Of a stretch of 20,355 nucleotides of DNA, positions 1-7,525 are shown piece by piece. This stretch comes from an uncultured Lachnospiraceae bacterium. GTDB lineage: Bacteria > Bacillota > Clostridia > Lachnospirales > Lachnospiraceae. A model generated the notes under the pieces. That model did no database searches, was not told the origin of the DNA, and saw only the letters and a program-made list of their open reading frames with translations. The DNA lies in the NCBI GenBank assembly GCA_910585935.1, contig CAJUHN010000041.1:1-20355 (forward strand). The letters are read 5' to 3'. Numbering within the stretch: the stretch's first letter is position 1; each line of letters starts with the position of its first letter. The position numbers and the translations under genes are program-made.

Positions 1-133
1 CCCCTTGGAAGACGTTGGCACTTAATGAGCAGTTCCGCAAGGAGCGAGGCTGCGAATTTAGTGTCCGCTACGTCTGGAACGGAGCGAGAGCGCGGTTTCG
101 TTGGAATAGTTATTTTCTGGAGCGACCCTTTCT
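1..133 (-). repeat. R element copy 1 (truncated by window edge)
   Basis: This is the distal part of a dispersed palindromic repeat found six times in the window. It shares with the copy at 12001-12150 the blocks CCCCTTGGAAGACG, GGCACTTAATGAGCAG, GCTGCGAATTTAGT, CGCTACGTCTGGAACGGAGCG and GTTTCGTTGGAATA. Its outer right arm is more diverged than in the other copies. The left arm lies outside the window. The minus sign means it runs opposite to the copies at 11394, 18910 and 20034. It lies just upstream of the higher-GC signalling module. Confidence 0.85.
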
Positions 134-217
134 ATGATACTTATTTTTTTAAATACAAATCGCGCAAATCCCGATTTCTACAAGAATTGTATTTGATAGA
201 AGTTTACACTTTGAGAA

Positions 218-246
218 TTGCAAAATTACAATCGTTCTGATATAAT
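218..246 (+). promoter_or_regulatory. Predicted sigma-A promoter of the response regulator/kinase pair
   Basis: TTGCAA at 218-223 and TATAAT at 241-246 are separated by exactly 17 bp. Transcription would start near 253, about 80 nt before the regulator start codon. The 100 bases upstream, between R copy 1 and this promoter, are AT-rich and contain no gene I can support. Confidence 0.7.
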
Positions 247-332
247 AAACGAAATAAAAAGTGCAGTCTATGTATTTACTGGGGATAGTTAGGAATTATG
301 GTTCGCAATCAGAAAGAAACGAGGTGATAGTT

Positions 333-1052
333 TTGATACGAATTGCAATTTGTGATGATGAAAGCAAAACCGTCAAAAGCAACACGCAAGTCGCAGAACT
401 ATGTTTAAGTCGGCTGAGTATAGTGGGAGAAATTGAAACCTATACACAAAGCTACAATCTCTTATATGACATTACAGAGGACAGTTTTTATTATGATTTG
501 ATTTTGCTGGATATAGAAATGCCCGGTCATACGGGTATGGAGCTTGCGGCAAAAATCAAACCATTTCTTCCCAATGTAAAAATCATTTTTATTACTTCTC
601 ACATTGAATATGCCATTGACGCATTTGAACTTTCCATTTTCCGCTATGTCCCCAAAAATGATGTTGAAAGCCGTTTGCCAGCAGCCATCACAGACGCATT
701 GAAATTGTTATCTTTGGAAGATGGTAAGGTCTACACAATTCAAACAAATAGCAGATTGCAAAAGATACCATACAAAGATATTTTTTATATTGAAAGAGAT
801 GGAAAAAATGCAAGTATTACAACAGTCGGTGGTGTATCAAAGGTACGAAGAACATTACAACAGATTTTTGATGAACTGGCTTCAGACGAGTTTATTTTTA
901 TTGATCGTGGCTGCATTGTCAATGTAATACACATCATGCAAGTCAAAGACAGCATGGCTATTTTGAAGAATGGTACATCCCTTCCTATTAGTCGTTCCCA
1001 TTTACAGAAAGTGAAAGAACAGATCAATAGCTACTGGGGGATGCATATATGA
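333..1052 (+). CDS. LytTR-family response regulator (AgrA/VirR-like)
   Basis: A DNA-binding response regulator of about 239 aa. The N-terminal receiver domain (about 1-120) has the acidic pair D8-D9, the phospho-acceptor D60 in LLDIEMPG, T88 and K108. The C-terminal LytTR domain (about 130-235) starts near YTIQTNSRLQKIPYKDIFYI. I choose the TTG start at 333 because GAGGTGAT at 321-328 sits just upstream and the protein then begins MIRIAICDDE, the usual start of this family. GTG 324 is in frame but lies inside the ribosome site. The open frame back to 261 is not expected to be translated. The gene overlaps the kinase by 4 bp (ATGA), so they are translationally coupled. A likely target is the promoter at 2408-2449. 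Family assignment is firm; the signal is unknown. Confidence 0.93.
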   Translation: MIRIAICDDESKTVKSNTQVAELCLSRLSIVGEIETYTQSYNLLYDITEDSFYYDLILLDIEMPGHTGMELAAKIKPFLPNVKIIFITSHIEYAIDAFELSIFRYVPKNDVESRLPAAITDALKLLSLEDGKVYTIQTNSRLQKIPYKDIFYIERDGKNASITTVGGVSKVRRTLQQIFDELASDEFIFIDRGCIVNVIHIMQVKDSMAILKNGTSLPISRSHLQKVKEQINSYWGMHI

Positions 1053-2347
1053 TAGATGTACTGGTTCTCATTTCAAGCATTTTGGCGGGCAGTTTACGGG
1101 TGGCATTATGTTTATTCTTGATTTATCGATTACTGAACACAGAACGCCCTACAATGAAAACATTTCTTATAGGGTTGATTGGAATTGCGGTTATTCTATT
1201 AGGTGTCCATCTGCTGAATGGTACTGATTTTTACCGTATGGTTTTTGAAGCTCTTTGGATTGCGGGCAGCGCTGCCTATCTACTAAAGGCAAATATCAGA
1301 ATGTGCCTGTTTGTTGGTATCTTTTATGAGATCGCAACGGCTTTTTGGAATTTCCTTACTTCTGCTAGTTTTGGTATTCTCTTTCAATCAAATGCCTTTT
1401 TGGATAACAGAACACTCTTCGGGCAGGCGGCTGAATGGTTTGTGAATGGCTTGCTTGTAGTATTGATGATTTATATTGCAAAGCGCTCTGATATGAACAG
1501 ACAAGAGGCGTTCCGGCTATCTTCCGTGATTGCGCTAGTCGGTTTTATAGCTGTGGTGACTTTAAACGAGCAAGATACACTTGAAATTCCAGATGATACC
1601 ATCTATATGTGGTTGGTTTTATCTGTGGTTTTGATGATGTCAGTTTTGATGTTAAATATCAGCCGACAATATGAGGTCGAAAAAGAGCTGGCGACACTTA
1701 AATCTGAACAGGTCGAACTTTTGGAGCGAGATTACACTACATTGAACAACGCTTATGCAATTAATGCAAAACTGTTTCATGATTTTCATAATCACATCGG
1801 AATACTACGGCAATTTCTATCCCATGAAAAGTATCAGGAAGCTGTCCAGTATTTAGACGAGCTGCAGACTCCTATCCAAGAAATCACCAACACGGTTTGG
1901 ACGGGAGATGAAACGGTTGACTACTTGATTAACAGCAAATTCGCTGTGGCTGCTGAAAAGCAAATACAGTTTGAAGTGCAGGTGGAATTTCCACGTCATA
2001 CAAATATTCGTAATGCCGATCTATGTGCCATTTTAGGAAATCTTTTAGATAATGCTATGGAAGCCACAGGAAAGGTAGTTTCGCCAAAGCAGCGCGCGAT
2101 TTTCCTTACTATTCGCCGTATCAATCAGATGTTGGTTATTAAGGTCGAAAATAGCTATGCAGAGATAGCCAAACGAGAGAACGGTCAATTGCAAACAACC
2201 AAGACAGAGGCAGGGCTGCATGGCTGGGGATTGAAAAGTGCCCAAACCGCCGCCGAAAAATATGACGGCACGATACGGACAACTTATGAGGGAGATCGCT
2301 TCCGGGCGGTTGTTACCTTGTCTTACCATGGTGTGCCGATGGAATAA
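1049..2347 (+). CDS. GHKL-domain sensor histidine kinase (AgrC/HPK10-like)
   Basis: A membrane sensor kinase of 432 aa, partner of the overlapping LytTR regulator. Residues 1 to about 205 are hydrophobic with six or so membrane helices, as in peptide-sensing AgrC/VirS kinases. A short coiled segment follows (about 205-235). The phospho-acceptor is probably H244 in LFHDFHNHIG, the HD motif of this subclass in place of the classical H-box. The ATPase domain has an N-box, NLLDNAMEA, with N331 and N335, and a G-box, GLHGWGLKS, near 392-400. No signal-peptide gene of the AgrD/AgrB type lies in the window. The physiological cue, perhaps a peptide or antibiotic exported by the adjacent ABC transporter, is inference. 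Confidence 0.92.
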   Translation: MIDVLVLISSILAGSLRVALCLFLIYRLLNTERPTMKTFLIGLIGIAVILLGVHLLNGTDFYRMVFEALWIAGSAAYLLKANIRMCLFVGIFYEIATAFWNFLTSASFGILFQSNAFLDNRTLFGQAAEWFVNGLLVVLMIYIAKRSDMNRQEAFRLSSVIALVGFIAVVTLNEQDTLEIPDDTIYMWLVLSVVLMMSVLMLNISRQYEVEKELATLKSEQVELLERDYTTLNNAYAINAKLFHDFHNHIGILRQFLSHEKYQEAVQYLDELQTPIQEITNTVWTGDETVDYLINSKFAVAAEKQIQFEVQVEFPRHTNIRNADLCAILGNLLDNAMEATGKVVSPKQRAIFLTIRRINQMLVIKVENSYAEIAKRENGQLQTTKTEAGLHGWGLKSAQTAAEKYDGTIRTTYEGDRFRAVVTLSYHGVPME

Positions 2348-2354
2348 TCTTCAC

Positions 2355-2388
2355 AGGTCGTAGAGGGTAAAACCACTGCGACCTTTTT
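2355..2388 (+). terminator. Intrinsic terminator after the kinase gene
   Basis: GGTCGTAG (2356-2363) pairs with CTGCGACC (2376-2383) with one G-U pair. An inner GGT/ACC helix extends the stem, and TTTTT follows at 2384-2388. It separates the regulator/kinase transcript from the ABC transcript. Confidence 0.8.
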
Positions 2389-2407
2389 CGTGGTCAAAAA
2401 CCTACCG

Positions 2408-2449
2408 TTTGCAGACACTTTTGCAGACCGCTTTATTTTCAGCTATAAT
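2408..2449 (+). promoter_or_regulatory. Promoter of the ABC operon with direct repeats over the -35 box
   Basis: TTGCAG (2421-2426) and TATAAT (2444-2449) are 17 bp apart. The 9-mer TTTGCAGAC occurs at 2408-2416 and again at 2420-2428, a 12-bp period, so the second copy contains the -35 box. Tandem direct repeats next to the -35 box are typical of LytTR regulator sites. ACCGTTTGC at 2404-2412 fits the LytTR half-site consensus at eight of nine positions; the second repeat fits less well. Control by the adjacent regulator is inference. Confidence 0.65.
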
Positions 2450-2495
2450 ATAGACACAACAAGCAAACAACACTTTTTAGTAGGAGGAATTTATT

Positions 2496-2669
2496 ATGCG
2501 TCATATTTATATTCGTGGTATTTTGGCTCTGATCTGGCTGGTGGCTGCTATCATTAGTGCAACTTCTAAGAACTTTGAAATGATGGTTTTGTATATTGCC
2601 ATTTGTGGTGTGTTCTTGTATTCCACTTATGCTATGTGGAAGAAAGAAAAGAACAAGGGGGAAAAATAA
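2496..2669 (+). CDS. Small two-helix membrane protein (57 aa)
   Basis: A short reading frame that begins MRHIYIRGILALIWLVAA and ends WKKEKNKGEK. Two hydrophobic segments (about 8-22 and 28-47) are joined by a short polar loop (SKNFE), and the tail is strongly basic, which suggests a membrane hairpin with a cytoplasmic C-terminus. An excellent ribosome site (TAGGAGGA, 2480-2487) precedes the ATG. The stop is one base before the ABC ATPase start. It is the first gene of the ABC operon, so it may be a small subunit or regulator of that transporter. I do not recognise a named family, and the role is inferred from position only. Confidence 0.8.
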   Translation: MRHIYIRGILALIWLVAAIISATSKNFEMMVLYIAICGVFLYSTYAMWKKEKNKGEK

Positions 2670-2670
2670 G

Positions 2671-3378
2671 ATGAACCAACAATTACTCTCTGTCAAAAAT
2701 CTTCGAGCATGGTATCATCTCGAAAATCCTGTTTTATCCGATTTTTCTATTGACCTGAATACTCATGAGGTCGTCGGACTGATTGGGCTGAACGGAGCTG
2801 GGAAAACGACCTTTCTTAAAATCCTTTCTGGTCTGCTGGATAGCTTTCAGACCGATGGTTTTTGGGTGAATGGCTGTTCCACAACATTTCGCAGCCGTGA
2901 CTTCAAGCTGTGCCGTTACACCATTTTTGCTGAAGACAATTCCTTTCAATATTTCACTTTTTGGGAATACTTGTCCTATGTCTGCTCAGCTTATGGGGAA
3001 AAAGAGCCAGACGTTTCCGATCTCATTCGTGGTTTCCACTTTGAGGATTACACAGATACCCTTTTGAAAGATCTGTCAACCGGCAATAAGAAAAAAGCAT
3101 TTTTGATTACTGCCTTTGCCTTAAAGCCAAAGCTGCTTCTGCTAGATGAACCTGTCAATGGTCTTGACTTTACTAGCACAGAATTTTTATATCAAATGAT
3201 TGCCGGTTACAAAGAATATGGAACTATCCTTTTTTCCTCGCACATTTTGGAAAGTATTACCTTAACCTCTGATCGGGTGCTTGTATTAGAGAACGGTAAA
3301 ATTCGGGAAAGTTTTGATTGTGAGGAAATTGACACTACAAAAATTCGGGAGGCGTTGCATGATAATGGACATTTATAG
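2671..3378 (+). CDS. ABC transporter ATP-binding protein
   Basis: An ATPase subunit of about 235 aa with all motifs: Walker A GLNGAGKT (39-46), signature LSTGN (135-139), Walker B LLLLDEP from residue 155, D-loop NGLD, and the switch histidine H191 in SSHILE. The start is ATG 2671, preceded by AAGGGGGAA and one base after the upstream stop; the longer open frame from 2596 overlaps the 57-aa gene and is rejected. It overlaps the permease by 20 bp. The arrangement (single ATPase, one large permease, adjacent LytTR/GHKL pair) is that of bacteriocin- or antibiotic-export and immunity transporters. The substrate is unknown. Confidence 0.94.
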   Translation: MNQQLLSVKNLRAWYHLENPVLSDFSIDLNTHEVVGLIGLNGAGKTTFLKILSGLLDSFQTDGFWVNGCSTTFRSRDFKLCRYTIFAEDNSFQYFTFWEYLSYVCSAYGEKEPDVSDLIRGFHFEDYTDTLLKDLSTGNKKKAFLITAFALKPKLLLLDEPVNGLDFTSTEFLYQMIAGYKEYGTILFSSHILESITLTSDRVLVLENGKIRESFDCEEIDTTKIREALHDNGHL

Positions 3379-4600
3379 CGCATTTGCAAAAAAACTATTC
3401 GGAGTGAAATATGAGCGTGTCAGCAAAACGCTTATAATCTGTTTCATCGTATTTTGGGGCTTGCACATTGCTGATTTACAAATCAAAATCGCTCCATTTA
3501 TCTTGTACTTGATGACAGCAACCTTTACCGGTGGCGTTATGTGGCAAGCCCTTTCCTCGACGGATAATGCCGAGTATCTCTCCAATATGCTCATGCTACC
3601 TTTTGACGGAGTTGCTTTTACCTTTTCCTATGTGGGAGCGTTAGGGAGCTACACATTGGTTACGAAAACCGCTATGCTCTGGGCTGTGGTATTCGCTGTA
3701 TCTTCATGGAGTGCTGCGCAGATTTTATGCAGCCTGTTATGTGCAGTCAATTCTATTTTACTGACAAGTGTAATCTATTCCATGAAAAAGTGGCGCATTA
3801 TAAGCATTGCATGGGGCATTGGAATGATTGTGGCAACTATCCTATTGCGTGATGAAATAGTAATTTTGGGGCTGTTGGTCGCAAATGTGTTTTTGTCCGC
3901 AAGCTATCTGAAATTCTCCGATGGATATTGCTTTTATAGACCGGCGGCTTCGGTAAAGCAGATTAAAAGCAATCGTCATGCGTCTGTATGGAGATACTTT
4001 TTCCGCTACCTGATGACGCACAAAAACTATCTTGTAAACTCGGCAGCTATGTGTGGTATTGCGTGTGTACTGCCTTTTATCTTTCGGAAAATGGAAAGCA
4101 ATTTTGTCCTGCCGATAGGATTTGCTATCCTCTCCCTGAATACACCCCTTTGCATTTTGCTTTCTTGCGATCCAGCTTTAGAACAAGCTACTCGTTTCCT
4201 GCCAGAACAGAAAAAGCGTTTTTATATACCATACTGTATTTTCATCTTTGGCTTTAACCTCTGCATTGATATTGTTTTCCTGTGCAGTTGGCGAATCCAA
4301 ATTGGCGAGATTACTCTCTATACCGTCTTAATGGCATTGTTCTTTGCACTACAAAGTGCGATTGGTTCTGTACTTTTAGAGTGGCTTCAACCTATCCGAA
4401 ACTGGAAAATTGAAAGTGACCTTTGGCATCATCCGAGAAAATATGTTGTACCACTCATTATGCTGTTGATTGGCGGTGTGCTAAGTACTGTGTCGTGGCT
4501 TCTATATGTATTGCTGATCGGATTAGTGCTTGAATGTGTTATTCTCATTTTTTCAGAAACTTACTCAACAGTTAACAAATCTAGTCAACACTCAAGATGA
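3359..4600 (+). CDS. ABC transporter permease, multi-pass membrane protein
   Basis: About 413 aa, highly hydrophobic, with roughly ten or more membrane segments spread over the whole length and no recognisable extra domain. I start at ATG 3359 because GGGAGG (3347-3352) is 6 bp upstream; ATG 3365 is the alternative. The gene overlaps the ATPase end by 20 bp, so the two are coupled and form the membrane and motor parts of one exporter. The last codons run into the left arm of an inverted repeat (4571-4588), so the C-terminus may have been set by whatever joined this module to the chromosome. No specific permease family can be named with confidence. Confidence 0.85.
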   Translation: MIMDIYSAFAKKLFGVKYERVSKTLIICFIVFWGLHIADLQIKIAPFILYLMTATFTGGVMWQALSSTDNAEYLSNMLMLPFDGVAFTFSYVGALGSYTLVTKTAMLWAVVFAVSSWSAAQILCSLLCAVNSILLTSVIYSMKKWRIISIAWGIGMIVATILLRDEIVILGLLVANVFLSASYLKFSDGYCFYRPAASVKQIKSNRHASVWRYFFRYLMTHKNYLVNSAAMCGIACVLPFIFRKMESNFVLPIGFAILSLNTPLCILLSCDPALEQATRFLPEQKKRFYIPYCIFIFGFNLCIDIVFLCSWRIQIGEITLYTVLMALFFALQSAIGSVLLEWLQPIRNWKIESDLWHHPRKYVVPLIMLLIGGVLSTVSWLLYVLLIGLVLECVILIFSETYSTVNKSSQHSR

Positions 4601-4648
4601 ATGGCGTATATTGCTCCACCGTTGATAGACTTGACTAGATTTGCTAAT
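4571..4648. repeat. Interrupted inverted repeat at the module end
   Basis: CAAATCTAGTCAA at 4576-4588 is the exact reverse complement of TTGACTAGATTTG at 4631-4643. With one mismatch the match extends outward to GTTAACAAATCTAGTCAA and TTGACTAGATTTGCTAAT (one G-T pair at the tip). The arms are 42 bp apart. The left arm is inside the permease gene's final codons. No T-tract follows, so an ordinary terminator is unlikely. A recombinase or regulator site is possible. From 4649 to 4841 I see no gene I can name. Confidence 0.6.
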
Positions 4649-4841
4649 GGGGGAGAATGTAACCATAAATCAACGCAATAGATAGAAACGAAGGCTTTTC
4701 TATATACCTGCTGTCGAAACCCGTCCTATACTTGTGGCTCTATGCCATACAATTACAGCTCTGTTGAGAGCATAATGCCATTTGTTGTCAACAGCCCGTT
4801 TCACGGTCTGCGCATAGTTTCTTGTAAATTGACCTAATTTT

Positions 4842-5750
4842 CTATTTAAAAAACTCAGTATTCTCTGGATATTCCATATAATCCAGCCATTTCCTTGGAA
4901 CTCTGTTTTCATAAAGGGAAACGATACCTCCCACTATCGCACAAATAGTATCTCTATCTCCTAATGCAGAAACAGCCTTCCACAATGCCTCTTCTAAGGA
5001 TTCATAATAATATGCCACACACCAAAGGCAAAAAGGAACAGTATCTTGTGCTGTCAGTTTCATTCCATTCCCAAGTACGGAAATTACAAAGTCTATTTTA
5101 CTCTCTCTTTTTATGGAAGCAGCAGATAGAATTTTATATTTCGTATCACTTTCTGGCATCACTTGTGCAATATCATATAAAAAATCCTTTCCATCTTTAA
5201 AATATTCCCCTGCTTTTTTATTCCATATTAATGCTGCCGCTACCGCTACCGCTAATGCTCCTACTATTCCTTCTATATGAGAATGTGTGACTTCAGCAGA
5301 TTTTCTAGCTTCATACATAACTTTGTCCAAATCATCTGCAAAATAAGCCCCTATAGGAGCAGCTCGCATCGCCGCCCCATTTCCCATAGATCCCATTCCG
5401 TCAAATACCTTTGGCGCTACTTCTCTCCAATCTGATCCTTCTCCAATTTCCCTTAAAATAGAATGTGCCGTTCCGCCATATCCTCTATGCCAATCTAATA
5501 AATAATTTTTTGCAAAAATCTCTGCTAATTTATCTTGATTTATTTCTCCATATTTTTCTAATATGCGATAAATCCCTATCCCCATTACTGTATCATCTGT
5601 GAAATGCCATGATTCTTCTAAAATTTTCCTTTCTCTTATCCTTTGACAAGCCACTTCATCTTCCATAAAGAAAGTTTGTCCAAAACAATCTCCTAATGCA
5701 ATACCCTCTAAAGCTCGTTTTGCATATTTTATTCTATCTTCTATTTTCAT
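4842..5750 (-). CDS. ADP-ribosylglycohydrolase family protein (DraG/ARH-like)
   Basis: A 302-aa hydrolase of the family that removes ADP-ribose from proteins or related ADP-ribosyl substrates using two metal ions. The metal-ligand motifs are visible: GIALGDCFG near 16-24, TDDT at 51-54, RGYGGTAHS near 89-97, GNGAAMRAAPIG near 123-134, and GDRDTICAIVGG near 264-275 in place of the usual GDTDTIAAI. Length is normal for the family. The ribosome site AGAGGATAA precedes the ATG by about 8 nt. It lies 28 bp downstream of the flavodoxin-like gene and is probably cotranscribed with it. No ADP-ribosyltransferase is present here, so the substrate cannot be inferred. Confidence 0.9.
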   Translation of the reverse strand: MKIEDRIKYAKRALEGIALGDCFGQTFFMEDEVACQRIRERKILEESWHFTDDTVMGIGIYRILEKYGEINQDKLAEIFAKNYLLDWHRGYGGTAHSILREIGEGSDWREVAPKVFDGMGSMGNGAAMRAAPIGAYFADDLDKVMYEARKSAEVTHSHIEGIVGALAVAVAAALIWNKKAGEYFKDGKDFLYDIAQVMPESDTKYKILSAASIKRESKIDFVISVLGNGMKLTAQDTVPFCLWCVAYYYESLEEALWKAVSALGDRDTICAIVGGIVSLYENRVPRKWLDYMEYPENTEFFK

Positions 5751-5778
5751 TCAATTTATCCTCTGCCTTTATTCCAAC

Positions 5779-6327
5779 TCACAATTTTTCTTTCTTTTTT
5801 CTATTCTTTTCTTTTAAATACTTGATATATTCCTTTCTAATTTCTTTTATTTCTTTATGCAGTTCTTTTTTATTGATACCTTCTTTTCTCTCATTTACAA
5901 TCTCTTTCATAGAATTTTTTTCTGAAATATCAAGTAAAATCTTTTCTACTAATTCGTCTTTATCGTTTGAGATTCTTTGAAGCATAAATTCTGTATAAAC
6001 ATATTCCAAATTCATTCCCCGTTCTTTTAATTTATTTTCCAAGGTATAAATCGCTTTTATCTCTCTCTTTCCGCCAGAACAGATTGCAAAATAATAAGAT
6101 TCCTTATCTGCTACTAAATGTTTTGCTATGTATTCTATCCCTTCTGGAAGTTTTCCATTATAGCTGGAAAATAAAAATCCAATACACTTATATTCAGAAT
6201 AAATAATCTTTTCTGTGCAAAAAGAACTCGGTTGAAATTCTATCATATCATTATGTTTTTTTATTAATTCCACCCATTCTAAACACCCTGTATTTTCTTT
6301 CTCATAATAGATAATACTTTTTTTCAT
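5779..6327 (-). CDS. Flavodoxin-like fold protein (EFR1-type N-terminal part)
   Basis: About 182 aa. The pattern MKKSIIYYEKENTG, then FLFSSYNGKLPEGIEYIAKHL, then YYFAICSGGKREIKAIYTLENKLKERG matches the alternating strand/helix layout of the flavodoxin-like domain seen in EFR1-family ferredoxin proteins. The usual ferredoxin part with two CxxCxxC clusters is missing; instead residues from about 140 are a charged, Lys/Glu-rich helical tail. FMN binding is uncertain because the first phosphate loop is short and atypical. GAGGAG lies 7 nt before the ATG. The gene is followed after 28 bp by the ADP-ribosylglycohydrolase. The fold call is moderately sure; the function is not known. Confidence 0.65.
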   Translation of the reverse strand: MKKSIIYYEKENTGCLEWVELIKKHNDMIEFQPSSFCTEKIIYSEYKCIGFLFSSYNGKLPEGIEYIAKHLVADKESYYFAICSGGKREIKAIYTLENKLKERGMNLEYVYTEFMLQRISNDKDELVEKILLDISEKNSMKEIVNERKEGINKKELHKEIKEIRKEYIKYLKEKNRKKKEKL

Positions 6328-6552
6328 ACAAACTCCTCCTCTTTTTTATCAGTAATAAAAATGATAAACCAAGTAAAGTTTCATCATTTTATTTTATATT
6401 TTTAAATAAAAAGACAAACTTCATATATCAAACTTTATTCTTGTTCTAATATTTTTATACTATAAACAGTAAAACTTTTTTCTATGATTGTCAATTTTCT
6501 CTATAAACCTTTATCTTATTTTTATAAATAGATTATAAACTTTAGATCTTTA
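6328..6552. other. AT-rich intergenic gap, no gene seen
   Basis: The 225 bp between the alkylation repair gene and the flavodoxin-like gene are very AT-rich, with short A/T palindromes only. The leader of the flavodoxin-like gene lies here, but I cannot single out a convincing promoter or terminator. Confidence 0.5.
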
Positions 6553-7266
6553 TTAGAAATCTCTTTTTTCCTTTTTCATCTCTCTTATTCTTATTTTTTG
6601 TTCTTCTTTTACACGATTAGATTCTAATATTTTCTGTAATGCCTTTTGAAAAATTTGTCTGTCTAATTTTCCTTTTTCTAAAAATTTTATTGTTCTTTCT
6701 GGATATTGAGCATAGCAAACAGATAGCACCCATGCCGCCGCCATTTTCGCATAATATGCTTCACTTTTTATATTTTCTAATAACTCAAAAACTTCTTCTA
6801 AATAATTTTCTTCTATGAAATAATTTAAAATCATCACGAATCCAAACCGAACAGAAAATTCCTCTTCTTTTTCTGCATATTTTTTTATAAATTCCCACAT
6901 TCTTTCTGAATACTTTTTTGTTATTTTTAAACTGCTGCAAAAGCTATCGCATATTGACCAATTTGTTATTTTGGGCACAAATTGGTCAATATATCTTATC
7001 CATTCTTCAAACTCTATTTTTAAATTTCCTATTATCATTCCCTTTAACATCACCTGTTCAAAATAAATTTCTTCTTCCTCCTCTAAAAAAACTTTCCATT
7101 CTCCTTTTGAGATTTCTTTTGCCAATTTTCTTAATTCTGGCAATCTCACCCCTAATATATTTTCTGTCCCCGGCAAAAGTTTCTTTACAAATGCCTGATA
7201 TGTTTTATCTGTATGATTAAAAAGCCAATTCTCTAATTCTTTCTCTTGAATTTTTCGTTTTTCCAT
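6553..7266 (-). CDS. DNA alkylation repair protein, AlkD-like HEAT-repeat glycosylase
   Basis: About 237 aa. The AlkD family excises alkylated bases and is built wholly of HEAT-like helical repeats. Seen here: YQAFVKKLLPGTENILGVRLPELRKLAKEI, the conserved N-terminal part of the family; then TNWSICDSFCSSLK, with the WxxCD segment near the active site; then RFGFVMILNYFI and AYYAKMAAAWVLSVCYAQYP, also typical. I start at the ATG at 7266 because AGGAAGG lies about 9 nt upstream and MEKRKIQEKELENWLF fits the family; the open frame runs further up to 7344 without a ribosome site. A promoter with 17-bp spacing lies about 90 bp upstream. It is a single-gene unit as far as can be seen. Confidence 0.9.
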   Translation of the reverse strand: MEKRKIQEKELENWLFNHTDKTYQAFVKKLLPGTENILGVRLPELRKLAKEISKGEWKVFLEEEEEIYFEQVMLKGMIIGNLKIEFEEWIRYIDQFVPKITNWSICDSFCSSLKITKKYSERMWEFIKKYAEKEEEFSVRFGFVMILNYFIEENYLEEVFELLENIKSEAYYAKMAAAWVLSVCYAQYPERTIKFLEKGKLDRQIFQKALQKILESNRVKEEQKIRIREMKKEKRDF

Positions 7267-7356
7267 ATCATTATCCTTCCTTTGCTTTTTCTTTATAAAA
7301 ACTATTCTTAATATATTCTTTTTAAATATGTCGATTAATCTCATACTATTAATCTT

Positions 7357-7385
7357 ATAATATCCTTATGGTAATACTTTGACAA
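7357..7385 (-). promoter_or_regulatory. Predicted promoter of the alkylation repair gene
   Basis: On the minus strand TTGTCA (7385-7380) and TATTAT (7362-7357) are 17 bp apart. Transcription would start near 7350, giving a leader of about 85 nt. Confidence 0.65.
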
Positions 7386-7462
7386 CAGAAAATTAATAAA
7401 TTCAAATAAATTTTGATAATTAAGACATGGAGATTTCGCAGCTTATTAGAATGTTGTTTTGA

Positions 7463-7516
7463 CATATAAAAAATTGGCAGCTTGAAATTTATTATTTCAA
7501 AACTGCCGTTTTATTA
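7463..7516 (-). terminator. Terminator-like hairpin, possibly bidirectional
   Basis: GGCAG and TTGAAAT (7476-7488) pair with ATTTCAA and CTGCC (7494-7507), with a small internal bulge. On the minus strand the stem is followed by AATTTTTTATA; on the plus strand by GTTTTATTATT. It lies beyond the rny terminator and just before copy A of the 166-bp element, so it could be a backup terminator for rny or could shield the alkD promoter. Confidence 0.6.
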
Positions 7517-7525
7517 TTATATCTT

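Noticed and set aside
25..240. 71-aa open frame on the plus strand
   Set aside because: It begins inside R element copy 1 and runs into AT-rich promoter DNA; no ribosome site and no family resemblance.
2596..2670. Longer N-terminus for the ABC ATPase
   Set aside because: It would overlap the 57-aa gene in another frame; a good ribosome site directly precedes ATG 2671, and the ATPase domain starts there.
4700..4912. 70-aa minus-strand open frame over the end of the ADP-ribosylglycohydrolase gene
   Set aside because: It begins out of frame inside that gene without a ribosome site. Its distal part lies in the unexplained 4649-4841 segment and could be a remnant, but I cannot identify it.
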